From positions 806,001-870,000 of the forward strand of contig JYIP02000008.1 in NCBI GenBank assembly GCA_001051155.2: a DNA stretch of 64,000 nt. The letters run 5' to 3'. Position numbers and translations under genes: made by a program. Below the pieces are notes generated by a model. It ran no database searches. It was not told the DNA's origin and saw only the letters and a program-made list of their open reading frames with translations. Positions 10,892-22,691 of this stretch are shown in pieces (the first letter of the stretch is position 1; each line of letters begins with the position of its first letter). Origin of the DNA: Chrysoporthe austroafricana. Taxonomy: Eukaryota > Ascomycota > Sordariomycetes > Diaporthales > Cryphonectriaceae.

Positions 10892-12193
10892 TTATCTGTT
10901 CCTCCTTGCATCAAAATTTTCCCACTGATGGCCCCGTTCATCAAATCCAGCCGCAGGCCCAACATGCATTTCCCTCCAGCACCGCGCACAATAAACATCG
11001 CCATCACACCCCACGCACCGCACTGTAGCGTCCTCGAGACACACGAGACACCACGTCTTCGCGTCGTCATCCGTATAGCCGGGCTTCTTAGCAACGCCTG
11101 GGACGGGCCTGTCCTCCGGCTGGAATGTCGGCGCTGCCGGCAGGCCGAAGTCGTCAGTTGCGATGGGCCTGTGCCCTGGCCCCTTGAGCGCAGCGAGGCG
11201 TGCTGCTATCGACGACTCGAATGGATCGCCTGCTTTTGACGGGGGCACGGGGTCTTGGAGGATGTTGGGTACGGTGGGGAGCGTGAACTCCGAAGAGGCG
11301 GCGGTGTCGTGGGGTGCTGTCGGGAGGTCGGGGAGCGATTGGTCTTCGGTGGGTGTTTGAGGCACGGCTGGGAGGGTGAAGTCAGTGTCTTGGTGATCTG
11401 ACGGATTGATCTCGACTGTGTCGGTGTCTGTCTTGGTTGTGGGTTCCGGATCGGCCTTGTCCACCTGTATGGGCTCCTTGGGCTCGCCCCCGAGTCCGAC
11501 CTCGTCCAGGGCTCTGGAGAGCACGTCTTCTACCTGCCGCGACATCTCTTCTCCTTCCGAATCGTCATTGCTTCCGCCCCCGTCGGCATCATGGGGCCTT
11601 TGCCCGGGTAATGGCCGCGGCTGTGTTTCTGCGTCATCCCTTAAGCCGGCCAGCAACTCCTCTACCCTCTGCGAAGCTTCGTCTTCATCCCCGGACACAG
11701 ACCAATGATCATCATCAATAATGAGACTGTCCAATATCTCATCCAGCGTTCTGTCTTCATCATCTTCATCTTCTGGACGGCCTTGCTCGACTGCGCGGCC
11801 CGCCTGATCCGGCCCTACTTCGGCCTGCTTGGCCGGTGGCGGCCTAGCGGGCGATGGCTGTGCCTGTGAATGTGAATGTGAAGCTGCATCTCCCCCTGCA
11901 CCCTCCACATACGGAGGCGGGGGCCTATCGTATGTGTAAGATTCCGGAGGACCATCCTGTCGGTTCCTCAGGATCTGGAGCCTTTTCGATAAGGCATCTT
12001 CCTTAGATGCAGGCTCAGCGGTATGTATGCCTGATAGAGGAATTTTCGAAGCACTTTAGACTTATTGTCAGCTTGAAGTATCTTGAGCGTCATAAGTGTA
12101 GAATGCTAACTTAGTGGACGGGGCAAGGTTGACGCTTGTTAGCTTCAAGGCGTTGAGTCTGGCGAGGAGACTCTTGTCATTGGGGTTGGCCAT
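10892..12193 (-). CDS. ANCHR/ZFYVE19-like B-box zinc finger protein
   Basis: Two exons on the minus strand, 12193-12111 and 12053-10892, joined across a 57-base intron (GTTAGC donor, AGCTGAC branch-like site, TAAAG acceptor), give 414 residues. The N-terminus is MANPNDKSLLARLNALKLTS. A long acidic, Pro/Asp-rich disordered middle follows, with several TLPAVP-like short repeats. The C-terminus holds a cross-braced zinc finger: WCLVCLEDATVRC, VGCDGDVYCARCW, then H-rich MHVG...GHQW, as in the B-box of ZFYVE19/ANCHR-like proteins. In animals ANCHR acts in the abscission checkpoint with ESCRT-III and Vps4; the fungal role is not established. The exon 1/2 junction is the weak part of the model; the zinc finger is certain. 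Confidence 0.8.
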
Positions 12194-13055
12194 GAGTCAT
12201 GGTATAGCGAGGGAAGAGGCTGAGCCAGCCGAATAGGTAATGCCCGGGAAAATCCGACTCGATATGTCCTGAAGCCGGTGACAGAGGAACTTAATCCGGC
12301 GGGTTATTGCGAGATCCACGGATGGGTGGGTGAGCGTCAGGATGAGTGCACGGTTCGTCAGGCCGCCTGAATTGCCTTGAGTGTGAGCTAGAGTGCTTGG
12401 ACAACCGACTAGCGCTGTTGACCGGAGTAGGGCTGCATATCTCTGTAGAGAGATTCAATGTATGGAGGGCACAGCCTCATCGCCGGGAACGTGTACAGTG
12501 AGATTAAGCTTAATCGACCTAAGAGGTCCTGAGGCAACCAGCTTACCTAAGCACACATCCTACAGAACAAAGCCCAGAGTACGGAGGTACACGACACCGC
12601 TTGCAGCACTGGACTTGAACAGCCTCTAGTAAACATCCTGTGGCCTTTTTGAAGGGTAGCAAAAATTGAATCGTAAGTCCCAGGGCGTTAGAGCAGTTTT
12701 CCTTTCAAAGGGAAAAAGACTAATCGCGTAATGACTGGCCATAACGCGCGAGGAAGGATGCTGATTCCGGCTGCCTCACGCTCTAGTCGATGGCGCATGG
12801 CGCAGTCTACATGGTCAGCCCTAGGCTAAATCCTAGTGTGACGAGGCGGCCCTTGTGTGTGTGTTATCATCGTCACCAGGGTATAAACCATCCTTCGCTT
12901 GGCGTTTCACGCTTCAAAGCGACCTGTTCAATTCCGACTCCTTCAACACCAACAACGACTTGCTCACGCCGAAGTCTTTGGTATCGCACAGCACTGACAA
13001 TAAATTTTTCCATATAATCAAGCCTTTACTTACCTCTCTCCATTGCATCCACATC
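12194..13055. other. Divergent promoter region
   Basis: Between the ANCHR-like gene start and the start of the secreted serine-rich gene. It holds a TATA-like element listed separately and AT-rich homopolymer spots near 12655-12720. No gene seen. Confidence 0.4.
12882..12888 (+). promoter_or_regulatory. TATA-box-like element
   Basis: TATAAAC lies about 170 bases upstream of the ATG at 13056 in an otherwise mixed sequence, in the right orientation for the serine-rich secreted protein gene. Assignment is by sequence only. Confidence 0.35.
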
Positions 13056-13964
13056 ATGAAACTTAATCTATTTCTCGCGGGTGTCGCCCTCCTCGATTCG
13101 ACCGTCTCGGCAATCGCTATATCCGACGCCTCCGACGTCACGTCATTCCGCGCCTCAGCACGCGAACACACCCAGCGCGACGACGCATCGACGTTCATCC
13201 TCTCCGGCCTCTGGCGGCGCAGGGGCGGCGGCGCATCAGGCAGCAAAGGAGGCGGGACCAGCTCAAGTGGAGGTTCGAGTTCCGGCAGCAGCTCATCCTC
13301 ATCCTCGGACGGTGACGAAGGCTCATCATCCTCTTCATCAGGCAGCACAGGTAGCACAGGCAGCACAGGCAGCACAAGCTCCTCCAGCAGCTCCAAGGGC
13401 TTGGGTTCCACGTCCTCATCGACCGGCGGCAGGACCACGACCGGCTCTGGCGCTGCCGCCTCGTACGGCAGCGGAAAGTACTACGGCGGCGGCTCTACGG
13501 TGCCGTACCGTGCAGGCGGGCGGTCGACGGGCGGTATAACCCCCCTGCCGCTAGTCTTCGCGCTGGCGTTCTGGCCAGGCGTGTGGTACCACCCGGTCTA
13601 CATCTACCCCTACGCGAGCCCCTGGAGCTACCACAACGCGACCACGAACCGGGCCGAGACGAAGCCCGTCAAGTGCGGCTGCGACGAGTACCAGGAATGC
13701 GGCTGCGACGAGAACAACAGCACGGACTACATCAGCAGCGTGCTGGGCAATGGCAGCTACAACCAGCTAAATCAGAGCCTGGTGACCGTGGCAATTGTCA
13801 ACGGTACCGATACCATCCTGCTCAACGGGACGCTGCCCAATGGCACGACGGCAAGTGGCGGCACGGCCTCTCCAAGTGCTGGTGTGGGCTTGAAACACCT
13901 GGCCGAGGTGGCTGGGTACTGGCCCATGGCGGCGACGGTGTTGGCTGTGGCGTTCTTTTGCTGA
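13056..13964 (+). CDS. Secreted serine/glycine-rich cell-wall-like protein (DUF7732-like)
   Basis: A single exon of 302 residues from the ATG at 13056. The frame is open further upstream, but only this ATG gives a signal peptide (MKLNLFLAGVALLDSTVSA). A Gly/Ser-rich region follows (residues about 50-150) with tandem Gly-Ser-Thr repeats encoded at 13339-13380. Then come a hydrophobic, aromatic stretch (LPLVFALAFWPGVWYHPVYI), a paired cysteine motif (KCGCDEYQECGCDEN) and many N-glycosylation sites (NGS, NGT, NAT). The last 20 residues are hydrophobic and end AVAFFC, compatible with a GPI-anchor signal. The cysteine motif resembles the fungal domain I know as DUF7732, from memory. It is likely a cell-surface protein of unknown role. 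Confidence 0.82.
   Translation: MKLNLFLAGVALLDSTVSAIAISDASDVTSFRASAREHTQRDDASTFILSGLWRRRGGGASGSKGGGTSSSGGSSSGSSSSSSSDGDEGSSSSSSGSTGSTGSTGSTSSSSSSKGLGSTSSSTGGRTTTGSGAAASYGSGKYYGGGSTVPYRAGGRSTGGITPLPLVFALAFWPGVWYHPVYIYPYASPWSYHNATTNRAETKPVKCGCDEYQECGCDENNSTDYISSVLGNGSYNQLNQSLVTVAIVNGTDTILLNGTLPNGTTASGGTASPSAGVGLKHLAEVAGYWPMAATVLAVAFFC
13339..13380 (+). repeat. Tandem GGCAGCACA coding repeat
   Basis: A nine-base unit (GGCAGCACA or GGTAGCACA) repeats about four times in frame within the secreted serine-rich gene and encodes Gly-Ser-Thr. Such in-frame units readily change copy number in fungal surface proteins. Confidence 0.7.
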
Positions 13965-15033
13965 GCAGACTACTGAACTCGGGTGAGCGCTCGTCCCTTG
14001 CTTACGCTGCATTGTGTTTTCGTGATACCTTCGCCTCTACATACGAATGATGAGAATGATGTTTTGGGTCTGGGCGAAATGGCGTCGGACGTCTATATAC
14101 ATCGATACCCATCAAGTCAAAGCCTGAATTTTAGCTGCAAATAACTTCTTGGGCTTGCCCCTTGACTTACGAAGTCAATAGCTTGGATCATTCCTGGAGT
14201 GTATATACCCGCCCCGGATTAAAAGGCGCGCTTCCCCTCCGGCTTAATATCGTCAGGACTGGGCAGATCTTCCATTTCAATACTTTCTGCCTCCTAGATG
14301 AAACACTGGAGACGGCATAAGCTCTCATCGTTCCACCCGTGTACTTTAACACGAGACTATCCTCGCGTGAATAGTGTCCGCGATCAAGAGCTTGTCGTAT
14401 CCCGCGCCCTACCGCCAGATGCCTATCTGGCTGATGGGCTGCGCGTTGTGTACATTGCGCTATCATCGGTGCCGATGCTCGCCCCCAGACACGACTATCC
14501 GAAGCACCAGAAAGCAGCAACCTTGGATCTCGCAATCCTGTGTGACCCTTCTGTCGCCATCTGCGCATCCTCCTTCTCGGTAAACACCCTCTGGGTGTTT
14601 CTGATCGCTTCACTTGTCGAACTACTCGCCATGGTCGCTTGCTTTGCTATATACTTGGCGACGGTAGGCTGAATGGCGTCCTGCCTCTTAGCGTTCTTTC
14701 CCTGAATTGAGAATCCTGTGCTAATCAAGGAATGTCACACGAGCAGCGCAGCGCATACTCGATACTGAAGGCATTGCGAAGACTGAGGTACTCATAGGAA
14801 GTCGACCTTCGCTTTTTTATTCGAGGTCCTCAAATTAAGATCATACAAACCTTTGCAATCTTGTTAACAAGTGCTCGCTCAAAACAACAGGTTGCGCATT
14901 CGCCTCAATGACATCCCAGTTGTTGCATTCCCTTCCTGGTTGCGCCCAGTTCGTGTGCCACACCTCCCGGCATGATGCTTTTCCATAATTCAATCCTTTG
15001 TCATTAAACATCACTCGGTGGCCACGACGACCA
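13965..15033. other. Convergent intergenic region
   Basis: Lies between the 3' ends of the serine-rich gene and the LMBD1-like gene. Overlapping open frames of 70-141 codons on both strands (14188-14730, 14841-15242) have no recognisable content; the last is partly antisense to the LMBD1 gene. No gene called. Confidence 0.4.
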
Positions 15034-16803
15034 CTAATTCGTCCCGTAACCACGGTCTGAGCCGCCTCCGCCGCTGCGACCTGTGACGTCCTGCCAGGTA
15101 GCTTGAAACCGCCTGCCTGTGCTCGCCAGTAGGCCCTCCTCCTCATCCGCCTCTGCTTCTTCATCGATTTCCGCGAGGTTGAGCTTGGGCGCGCGGAACA
15201 GGCTCGTGAGGAAAACAATGAGAAAAATGCCAAGGAAGGCAAACTGCGCCCAAAAGTCGATGGCGCCGAAGACAGGCCAGTTGAGCGCCACGCGGTTAAG
15301 GAAAGTTGACATCACGGAAGGTGTGCACACCGTATGGGCGGCCTCGCTGTCCGCTAACTCGGAACAAGGTTTGATCAGGTCGTAATGTTTGGAACAGTCG
15401 GGTTGATCGCCAGGGTGCCGGGGTGGATTATCGCAGAAGACCTGGGTGCCATAGATGGAGTATTGAGGCGCGACCATGGCGAAAATGGAGTAATTTATGG
15501 CCAAAATGATCAGCGCTATCATCACAGTAGCGATCAGTAAGGCTTGCGGCATGGTCCTACCCTTCTTGATCTGGAAGATACGGATCCACAGGAACCGAAT
15601 GCCGACGGCCGCAATGCCGTTGATCGAACTGCCGAAGAAGAACAAGATGAGTAGGGCCATCAGAATGTAGTCGACCGGGAAGGCCTTGGCCGTCTGGACG
15701 AAGATCCAATTGATGGGCTGGAAAACATTGATCTTCCCCAGAATATAGCCGCAGTGTGATTTGCAGATGGAGTTGGCCGCCTTGTCAATGCCAGTAATGA
15801 GCATAGAAACCCAGATTAGAATCGCAAGGAGCAGTAGTAGGATGCCCCCAATGAGCTTGAGAGGGCGGAAGACAGCCTCGACTTTCAGCCATGCCTTGTA
15901 CACCCAGCTCTGTCCCTCGCCGCGGGCTTCAGCAGCCAGCCTCTGTCGTCGCACCAGAGTCTGCTCTTCACGAACAAGCAGTTCCATCTCACGCTCATCT
16001 TTAGCAGACATTCCCTCCGGATGACCCGCGTTTCGCATCTCCAGTTGACGTTGACGTTCCCTGTTGTTCTCCAGCTGAGACTCTGTTGTTTCCGACAACT
16101 GTGGAGCAGAGATGGAAGGAGCTGATTTAATCCATGATACCGGTAGTAGAGCCAAGCCCACACCAGTGTATAGAGTATAGATCAGCGTCCCTAGAGTCAC
16201 CAAAAGTCCCAGCCCGAAGGTCAGAGCCTTCTCTCCTTGGTTCTCGGACAGCAGTTTCTTGAAATAGTCGAGATCGAGGTGGCGATCTTGCCTGTTCCCA
16301 GCAGCCGGGACGAAGAACCCAACCAGAAACAGTATTAGGACGAGTATGATGAAGGCAACCGTGTACTTGAATGCTCCCCAGAGTTTGGCGCCGAACCGCC
16401 TAGTACCCTCCTCTTCCTCAACCTCGTCGTACTCCTCATACCAGAAGTATGAGAATGGTATAATGATGAGACATAGCAGAGCGTCGAAGCTGTACAGCGA
16501 GTAGTAAACAACCTTCAACGTGAAGAGGATGTTGTCGACACGTTCAGGAGTGGCCCAGTCCTTCTTTGCACCGAGCGAGGTCGAGGTCGTCGCAGACACC
16601 AGGGCAATATCGACTGGCAGGAGCAGGACCGTTGCGAGGAGGGAGGTGAGGCTGATAATTGCGACGATGGTTACGATCGCGGACCGTTCTCGAGGGGCCT
16701 GCCAGGTGAGGGTTGTGATGGTGGCAGCGATGAGGGCAAGGACGACGGCGACCGCATACGCCACCCAGATCAGACTGACCTGCAGATAGCCTGCAGAAGC
16801 CAT
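15034..16803 (-). CDS. LMBD1-like vacuolar/lysosomal membrane protein (probable cobalamin transporter family)
   Basis: A single exon of 589 residues. The protein has about nine to ten hydrophobic segments, starting at [20 protein letters not shown], with [20 protein letters not shown] and the family segment [21 protein letters not shown] charged cytosolic helix lies between (residues about 255-300, [10 protein letters not shown]...). This is the LMBR1/LMBD1 family, annotated in fungi as probable lysosomal cobalamin transporter. Human LMBD1 acts in lysosomal vitamin B12 export, but fungi largely lack B12 metabolism, so the real fungal role is open. The acidic C-terminal tail contains EEEGLLAS, an acidic dileucine signal suited to vacuolar sorting. 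It is divergent from CFT1 with about 0.5 kb between starts. Confidence 0.92.
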   Translation of the reverse strand: MASAGYLQVSLIWVAYAVAVVLALIAATITTLTWQAPRERSAIVTIVAIISLTSLLATVLLLPVDIALVSATTSTSLGAKKDWATPERVDNILFTLKVVYYSLYSFDALLCLIIIPFSYFWYEEYDEVEEEEGTRRFGAKLWGAFKYTVAFIILVLILFLVGFFVPAAGNRQDRHLDLDYFKKLLSENQGEKALTFGLGLLVTLGTLIYTLYTGVGLALLPVSWIKSAPSISAPQLSETTESQLENNRERQRQLEMRNAGHPEGMSAKDEREMELLVREEQTLVRRQRLAAEARGEGQSWVYKAWLKVEAVFRPLKLIGGILLLLLAILIWVSMLITGIDKAANSICKSHCGYILGKINVFQPINWIFVQTAKAFPVDYILMALLILFFFGSSINGIAAVGIRFLWIRIFQIKKGRTMPQALLIATVMIALIILAINYSIFAMVAPQYSIYGTQVFCDNPPRHPGDQPDCSKHYDLIKPCSELADSEAAHTVCTPSVMSTFLNRVALNWPVFGAIDFWAQFAFLGIFLIVFLTSLFRAPKLNLAEIDEEAEADEEEGLLASTGRRFQATWQDVTGRSGGGGSDRGYGTN

Positions 16804-17311
16804 TGTTGCGAAGAGCTTCTCAGTTTTCGAGAGTCGAGGTGCTGTTGTGGAATTTCATCAGGCCAAGTTGCAATGATGTTGATCTCGATGTACTAGACAA
16901 CATTGGAGGATGACGGTGGAGAGAGGATTGGAATGTAGAGGAGAGTATAGGTGGAAATGCCGTGTTCTACTACCTGCTCATAGTGACGTCGAGATGAGGC
17001 AGGGAGCTTGGGCCATGCAGCTGCAGGGGGTGAGGAGGAGCAGGGGTTGTGCATTACCGGGCATGGGCTAGCTCCAAATCTGGTAGCCGTGCAACTTCGA
17101 CTGTCGCGAAAGGTGATTTCCTCCCAAGCATCGACCTTTGCAACCTGAACTGCAAGAAGAGAACAGATACTTGCCAGCAGCCCCACATCCTGTGGCCCTT
17201 TTATAATTACTGTCGGGCCCATCATCTCACTCCTCAATTCCCAGCAACTGTCCTGGTCTGTATGTCATCCTTCCATGGATCACATCTAGTTATGACTGGA
17301 TAGGACTCGCG
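16804..17311. other. Divergent promoter region, LMBD1-like / CFT1
   Basis: A 508-base region shared by two divergent starts. I see no additional gene, repeat or clear element. Confidence 0.4.
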
Positions 17312-20300
17312 ATGCAGTGCTACACCGAATTGACGCCGCCCACGGCTGTCACCCACTCCCTCACTATTCCCTTTCTCTCGGCGCAGAGCAACAATCTCAT
17401 TGTCTCAAAGTCCTCCCTGCTCCAGATCTTCGACACAAAGACCATTACAGCCGAAGTCGACAACTCTCAGTCCTCGACCCTCCACTCGACCAAGACAATT
17501 GCACAATACGACAGCCGAATCAACGACGACGATGGCCTCGAGGCCTCCTTCTTGGGCGGGGATTCAGCCTTCCAGAGATCCGACCGTACAAACAATACAA
17601 AACTCGTCCTCGTCACTGAGATCACCGTCTCAGGAACGGTGACGGGGTTGGCGAGGATCAAGACACAGAATACGCTGTCTGGTGGTGAGGCTCTGCTGGT
17701 CCAGTTTAAAGACGCGAAATTGAGTCTGCTGGAGTGGGACCCTGCGCGCTACAACGTGACAACCATATCAATCCACTACTATGAGCAAGAAGAACACCAA
17801 GGCAGCCCTTGGGCTCCTGCGCTGAATGACTGTGTCAACTTCCTGGTCGCAGACCCTGGTAGCAGATGCGCTGCCCTCAAGTTCGGCGCCAGAAATCTGG
17901 CCATCCTGCCCTTCAAGCAGGCCGACGAGGAAGACATTGCAATGGATGATTGGGATCCGGAACTGGATGGCCCAAGACCTGTCAAGCAGGAGAATGCATC
18001 CGCAGCCGTTGTAAATGGAACTAGCAACATAGAAGACACACCATATTCACCATCATTTGTCCTTCGACTCTCCATACTCGATCCCAACCTCATCTATCCC
18101 ATTGACCTCGCCTTCCTCTACGAGTATAGAGAGCCTACCTTTGGCATTCTGTCCTCCAAGCTGGCCCCGTCTGCGGCGATAGGCCGAAAAGACCACCTGT
18201 CCTTCATGGTTTTCACGCTAGATCTCCAACAGAAAGCATCCACCACCATCTTATCTGTTGGCGGTCTCCCTCATGACTTATTCAAGGTTGTCGCGCTGCC
18301 TGCACCTGTCGGCGGCGCTCTGCTTGTTGGTGCCAACGAGTTGATCCACATTGATCAATCGGGTGCTTCAAATGGAGTGGCCGTAAATCCTTTCACCAAG
18401 CAATGCACGGATTTCAGCCTCACGGATCAGTCTGATCTGGGCCTCCGCCTGGAGGGTTGTACCCTCGACTTCATCTCGCCAGAGAATGGTCAGATGCTGA
18501 TCGTCCTATCTGACGGCCGTTTTGCAACCCTGGACTTTCTGATTGACGGGCGTAGAGTGTCTGGCCTCAACGTCAAGCTTGTGGCTCCTGCATCGGGGGG
18601 AGCCATAATAACAGGCAGAGTGTCGTCACTCAGTCGTCTAGGCAGGAACACAGTGTTTGCGGGAAGCGAGAACGGGGACTCGGTTGTCTTTGGTTGGACT
18701 CGCAAGCACAGCCAAATGTCGAAGAAGAAATCTCGTATGCAGGAGTCTCTCGATTTCGAGGACTTCGACGACGATGATTTGGAAGATGAGGATGATCTTT
18801 ATGCGGATACGACGGCGGCCACTCAAGAAACTAGTGGTACCTCGGCCGCGAAAGGGGGGGAGCTGATTTTTCGAATTCATGACACACTCACGAACGTCGC
18901 GCCAATACAAGACTTGATATATGGAAAAGCGCCTGTGGAAACTGACGCAGAGGAACAGCAGAACTCGGCTGGTGTGCGGAGTGACTTGCAGCTGGTTGCT
19001 GCGGTGGGTGTCGGCAAGGCTGGCTCCCTTGCGGTCATGAACCGCGAGATACAACCCAAAGTCATTGGCCGCTTCGACTTCCCGGAAGCTCGAGGCTTGT
19101 GGACCATGAATGCTCAGAAACCGGTGCCGAAGTCATTGCAAGGAGAGAAGGGGAGCAAGGCCATGGGTGATGACTACGACCTCTCTGCACAATACGACAA
19201 GTTCATGATTGTGGCGAAGATCGACCTGGACAATTATGAGACATCTGACGTCTATGCGTTGACATCTGCTGGCTTCGAGTCTTTGACGGGGACAGAATTT
19301 GAGCCGGCAGCAGGCTTCACGGTCGAAGCAGGGACGATGGCAAATCATCGCCGGGTTATTCAGGTCTTGAAATCAGAGGTCCGCGTGTACGATGGAGGTA
19401 AGCTTGCAGGCACTTATTGATCCGACGCATGATTCTTGTTATATGTTAACTCCGACCAGATCTTGGCCTGGACATGATTCTCCCCATGCAGGACGAGGAG
19501 ACTGGTGCTGAGCCGCGGGTCCTGAGCGCGAGCATTTGTGACCCTTATCTATTGCTCATCAGAGATGACTCGAGTGCATACGTCGCTCATATGAATTCAG
19601 ACGATGAGCTAGAGGAGGTCGGCAGGACGGAGAGCGTGCTGACGTCCACGAAGTGGGTATCGGGTTGCTTATACGCTAAGACGACGCGGGCCTTTGGAGG
19701 AGCACAGGCAGACCAAGGCTCATGGAATACTCTCATGTTCTTGCTTAGTAGCTCCGGTGCTCTTCAGGTCAGTGGCCCCGCAGATTATGGCGCCAGAGCA
19801 TCGCAATTAACGTTACTTAGATTTATTCCCTTCCGGATTTATCGAAGCCGGTATACACCGCCGAGGGTTTGTGCCATATCCCTCCAATTCTAACACCTGA
19901 ATGGGTTGCCCGACGTGGTACTTCGAAGGAATCCATCACCGAAATTCTTGTCGCAGATCTTGGGGATACAATTTCAAAATCGCCGCACTTGATTGTATGT
20001 ACCCCCATTCCTTTCGGGAGTGTGACTTATAAGTTGACTTTGACAGCTACGGCATGCCAATGACGACTTGACTATCTACGAGCCCCAACAGAATCCCAAG
20101 GCTGCCTCGAATGACCTCTCATACTCGTTGTTCTTCCGTAAATTACCCAACAATGCCTTCGCCAAGGCTGTTGAAGAGCCAGCAGAAGATGACGATACGA
20201 CCGATGAGCTCCGAAGGATGCCACTCCGTGCCTGCGACAACATTGGCGGCTACAGTGCTGTTTTTCTCCCGGGACCATCTCCCAGCTTTATCATCAAATC

Positions 20301-21934
20301 AGCCAAATCCACACCAAAAGTGATCGGGATTCAAGGCACTGGTGTCAGAACGCTTAGCACATTCCACACGGAAGGTTGCGAGCGAGGCTTCATATATGCA
20401 GATTCCGAGGGCATAGCTCGCGTCACGCAGCTACGAGCAGAATGCAGCTACTCGGAAATTGGCATGTCACTCACAAAGGTTCCTCTAGATGTGGACATCA
20501 GTTCTGTGGCATATCATTCCGTCGCCGGAGTGTACATAGTAGGCTGTAACATCGAAGAGGAATTCGAACTGCCTAAGGATGAGGACAGTAACCCACAGCA
20601 GGCACCCTTCTGGGCGAAGGAGAAGATCACGTTCAAGCCAATGGCGGAGCGTGGAGTTCTGAAGCTTGTCAGCCCACAGAACTGGAGCGTTATTGACAGT
20701 GTCGACATGGAGCCGTGCGAGATCATCATGTGTGTCAAGAGCCTCAATCTAGAAGTCTCGGAATCTACGCATGAGCGACATGAGCTGATCGTTGTCGGTA
20801 CTGCCATCTCACGGGGCGAGGACCTGCCCATCCGCGGCCGCATCCATGTCTACGATATGGCGACCGTCATTCCTGAGCCAGGCCGACCGGAGACAAATAA
20901 GAAATTCAAACTCGTGGCCAAGGAGGACATACCCAGAGGTGGTGTCACGGCCATCTCAGGGGTCGGTACACAAGGCTTCGTGCTCGTTGCCCACGGCCAA
21001 AAGTGCACAGTCCGCGGTCTAAAGGAAGACGGATCATTACTCCCTGTGGCATTTATGGATATGTCCAACTACGTCACGAGCGTCAAGGAAGTCCCCGGCA
21101 CGGGTCTGTGTGCCATGTCGGACGCTTTCAAGGGCGTGTGGTTTACCGGCTACACCGAGGAGCCATATAAGATGATGCTTTTTGGGAAGAGCAATACTAA
21201 GCTGGAGGTGATGAATGTTGACTTCCTGCCTGATGGTAAGGAGCTCTTCATTGTAGCAGCCGATGCGGACGGGAATATTCATGTGTTTCAATTTGACCCA
21301 GAACGTGAGTCTATATCCCTCTGAGGCGCTTTTTTTCTTTTCTTTTCTTTTTTTTTTCTTTCCCGGGAACACCACTGACAATGCCTCAGATCCCAAATCC
21401 CTTCAAGGCCATCTCCTCTTGCACCGCACTACCTTCAACGTCGGGGCAAACCTCCCTACGAAATCAATGATGCTTCCACGCGTCCCCTTACCAACCTCAC
21501 GTGTCCAGGAGAATAGTGCGCACCTCACCAATGGCGACGCAAAATCACAGCCTGGATCACTCCCACCACAGACCCTCCTCTTTGCCTCACCCACCGGCTC
21601 CCTCACGGCTCTCTGCGCCCTATCCGAGGCTTCGTACCGACGTCTGTCATCCCTAACATCGCAGCTCATCAACACACTCTCTCATCCGGCGGGGCTAAAC
21701 CCCAAGGCCCACCGGATGCCGCCTTCAGCGACGCAGACGACCGCCAAGATGGCACCTGGAATCGACTCCGGCGTCGGCACGAACATTGTGGACGGCGCAA
21801 TACTTGCCAGGTGGAACGAATTGGCGAGTGGAAGACGGGGGGAAATAGCTGGGCGGGTTGGGTACTCCGGGACGGAGGAAGTCAGGGCGGAGCTGGAGGG
21901 ACTGCTTGGGTGGACTGGACTGAGCTATTTCTGA
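17312..21934 (+). CDS. CFT1: Cleavage and polyadenylation factor subunit Cft1 (CPSF160)
   Basis: Five exons were joined: 17312-19397, 19460-19767, 19821-19994, 20047-21304 and 21390-21934, all with GT-AG borders and matching phase, giving 1456 residues. Cft1 is the large scaffold of the CPF/CPSF pre-mRNA 3'-end machinery in the nucleus, built from three beta-propellers (Mms1-type N-terminus, CPSF-A C-terminus). It begins MQCYTELTPPTAVTHSLTIP. The first exon includes LLVQFKDAKLSLLEWDP, a classic Cft1 motif, and the C-terminus includes GKSNTKLEVMNVDFLPDG, then LFIVAADADGNIHVFQFDPE. A basic patch (KKKSR) followed by an acidic run (EDFDDDDLEDEDD) lies near residues 470-500 and looks like a surface loop. 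The fourth intron has a long T-rich tract (21330-21361) upstream of its acceptor. Confidence 0.96.
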
Positions 21935-22583
21935 GGAGCGAGCTGCCGAGGGATTCCTAAGAAGGAGAAAAGAGCAAATATGATCTGCTAGGCTTGCGGG
22001 TTATGGACAGCCGTAAGAGCCTTGGCCAGAATAGAGAAGAAATCTCCCTGGCGGTTCAGGGATGCGTCGGACGAGCGACAGCCTGGAGATTCAGTAGTCT
22101 CTTACTTGTGCGTTACAATTCTTATACATCTAGATACACGTCACTCTAGCCTGGAAGTACGTCAGACCTTCATCTCTTTCTGCATATCTCGTCTGCTATC
22201 ATAGCGTGTTCTAGAAGGAGTAATTTGCTCGCGGAGCCGTCAGCGTGTAAACGATCGCCGCGGGAAACAAGGTATGGTTCAACGAGGCTTCAGTCGGCCG
22301 TGACACAATGTCCTACCCGATGCTGCTACTGTGGTTTAGTAGCGATCCAGGGTTCAGTACAGTTGAATGACCCAGAAGTCAACGCTATTCCTGGGACTGG
22401 TCTCCTCAAAAGCTCAAAATTCGCAGCAGGGGAATGGGCAGCACCGTCTCCCACGTCGCAGCAAGAGCACGCAGAAGGCCCGCTAGCATATCGTCACCCC
22501 ACACCCCACAAACGTTAGCGCCGACATTGAGTCAGTCTTTATGTATGTATTATTTTTTGCTTTTACCATCCAATAAGCGAGTC
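21935..22583. other. Intergenic, CFT1 to tRNA-Gly
   Basis: Holds the CFT1 3' flank and the 5' flank of the tRNA gene. Short open frames (22022-22204, 22225-22518) are not supported as genes. Confidence 0.4.
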
Positions 22584-22684
22584 GCGCAAATGGTTTAGTG
22601 GTAAAATCCATCGTTGCCATCTTTCTGATCATCCGATCATGAGATCGATTCGATGGGCCCCCGGTTCGATTCCGGGTTTGCGCA
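22584..22684 (+). tRNA. tRNA-Gly(GCC) with intron
   Basis: The acceptor stem GCGCAAA pairs with TTTGCGC, followed by discriminator A. The D arm contains TGGTTTAGTGGTAAAA (matching the A box), the anticodon stem CATCG pairs with CGATG, and the T arm is CCCGG TTCGATT CCGGG (the B box). The anticodon GCC is at 22616-22618. A 30-base intron (about 22620-22649) interrupts the loop one base after the anticodon, the standard position for nuclear tRNA introns. The mature length is 71 bases, normal for tRNA-Gly. Confidence 0.95.
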
Positions 22685-22685
22685 C

Positions 22686-22691
22686 TTTTTT
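22686..22691 (+). terminator. RNA polymerase III terminator
   Basis: A run of six T residues starts two bases after the tRNA-Gly discriminator base, as expected for a pol III stop signal. Confidence 0.85.
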
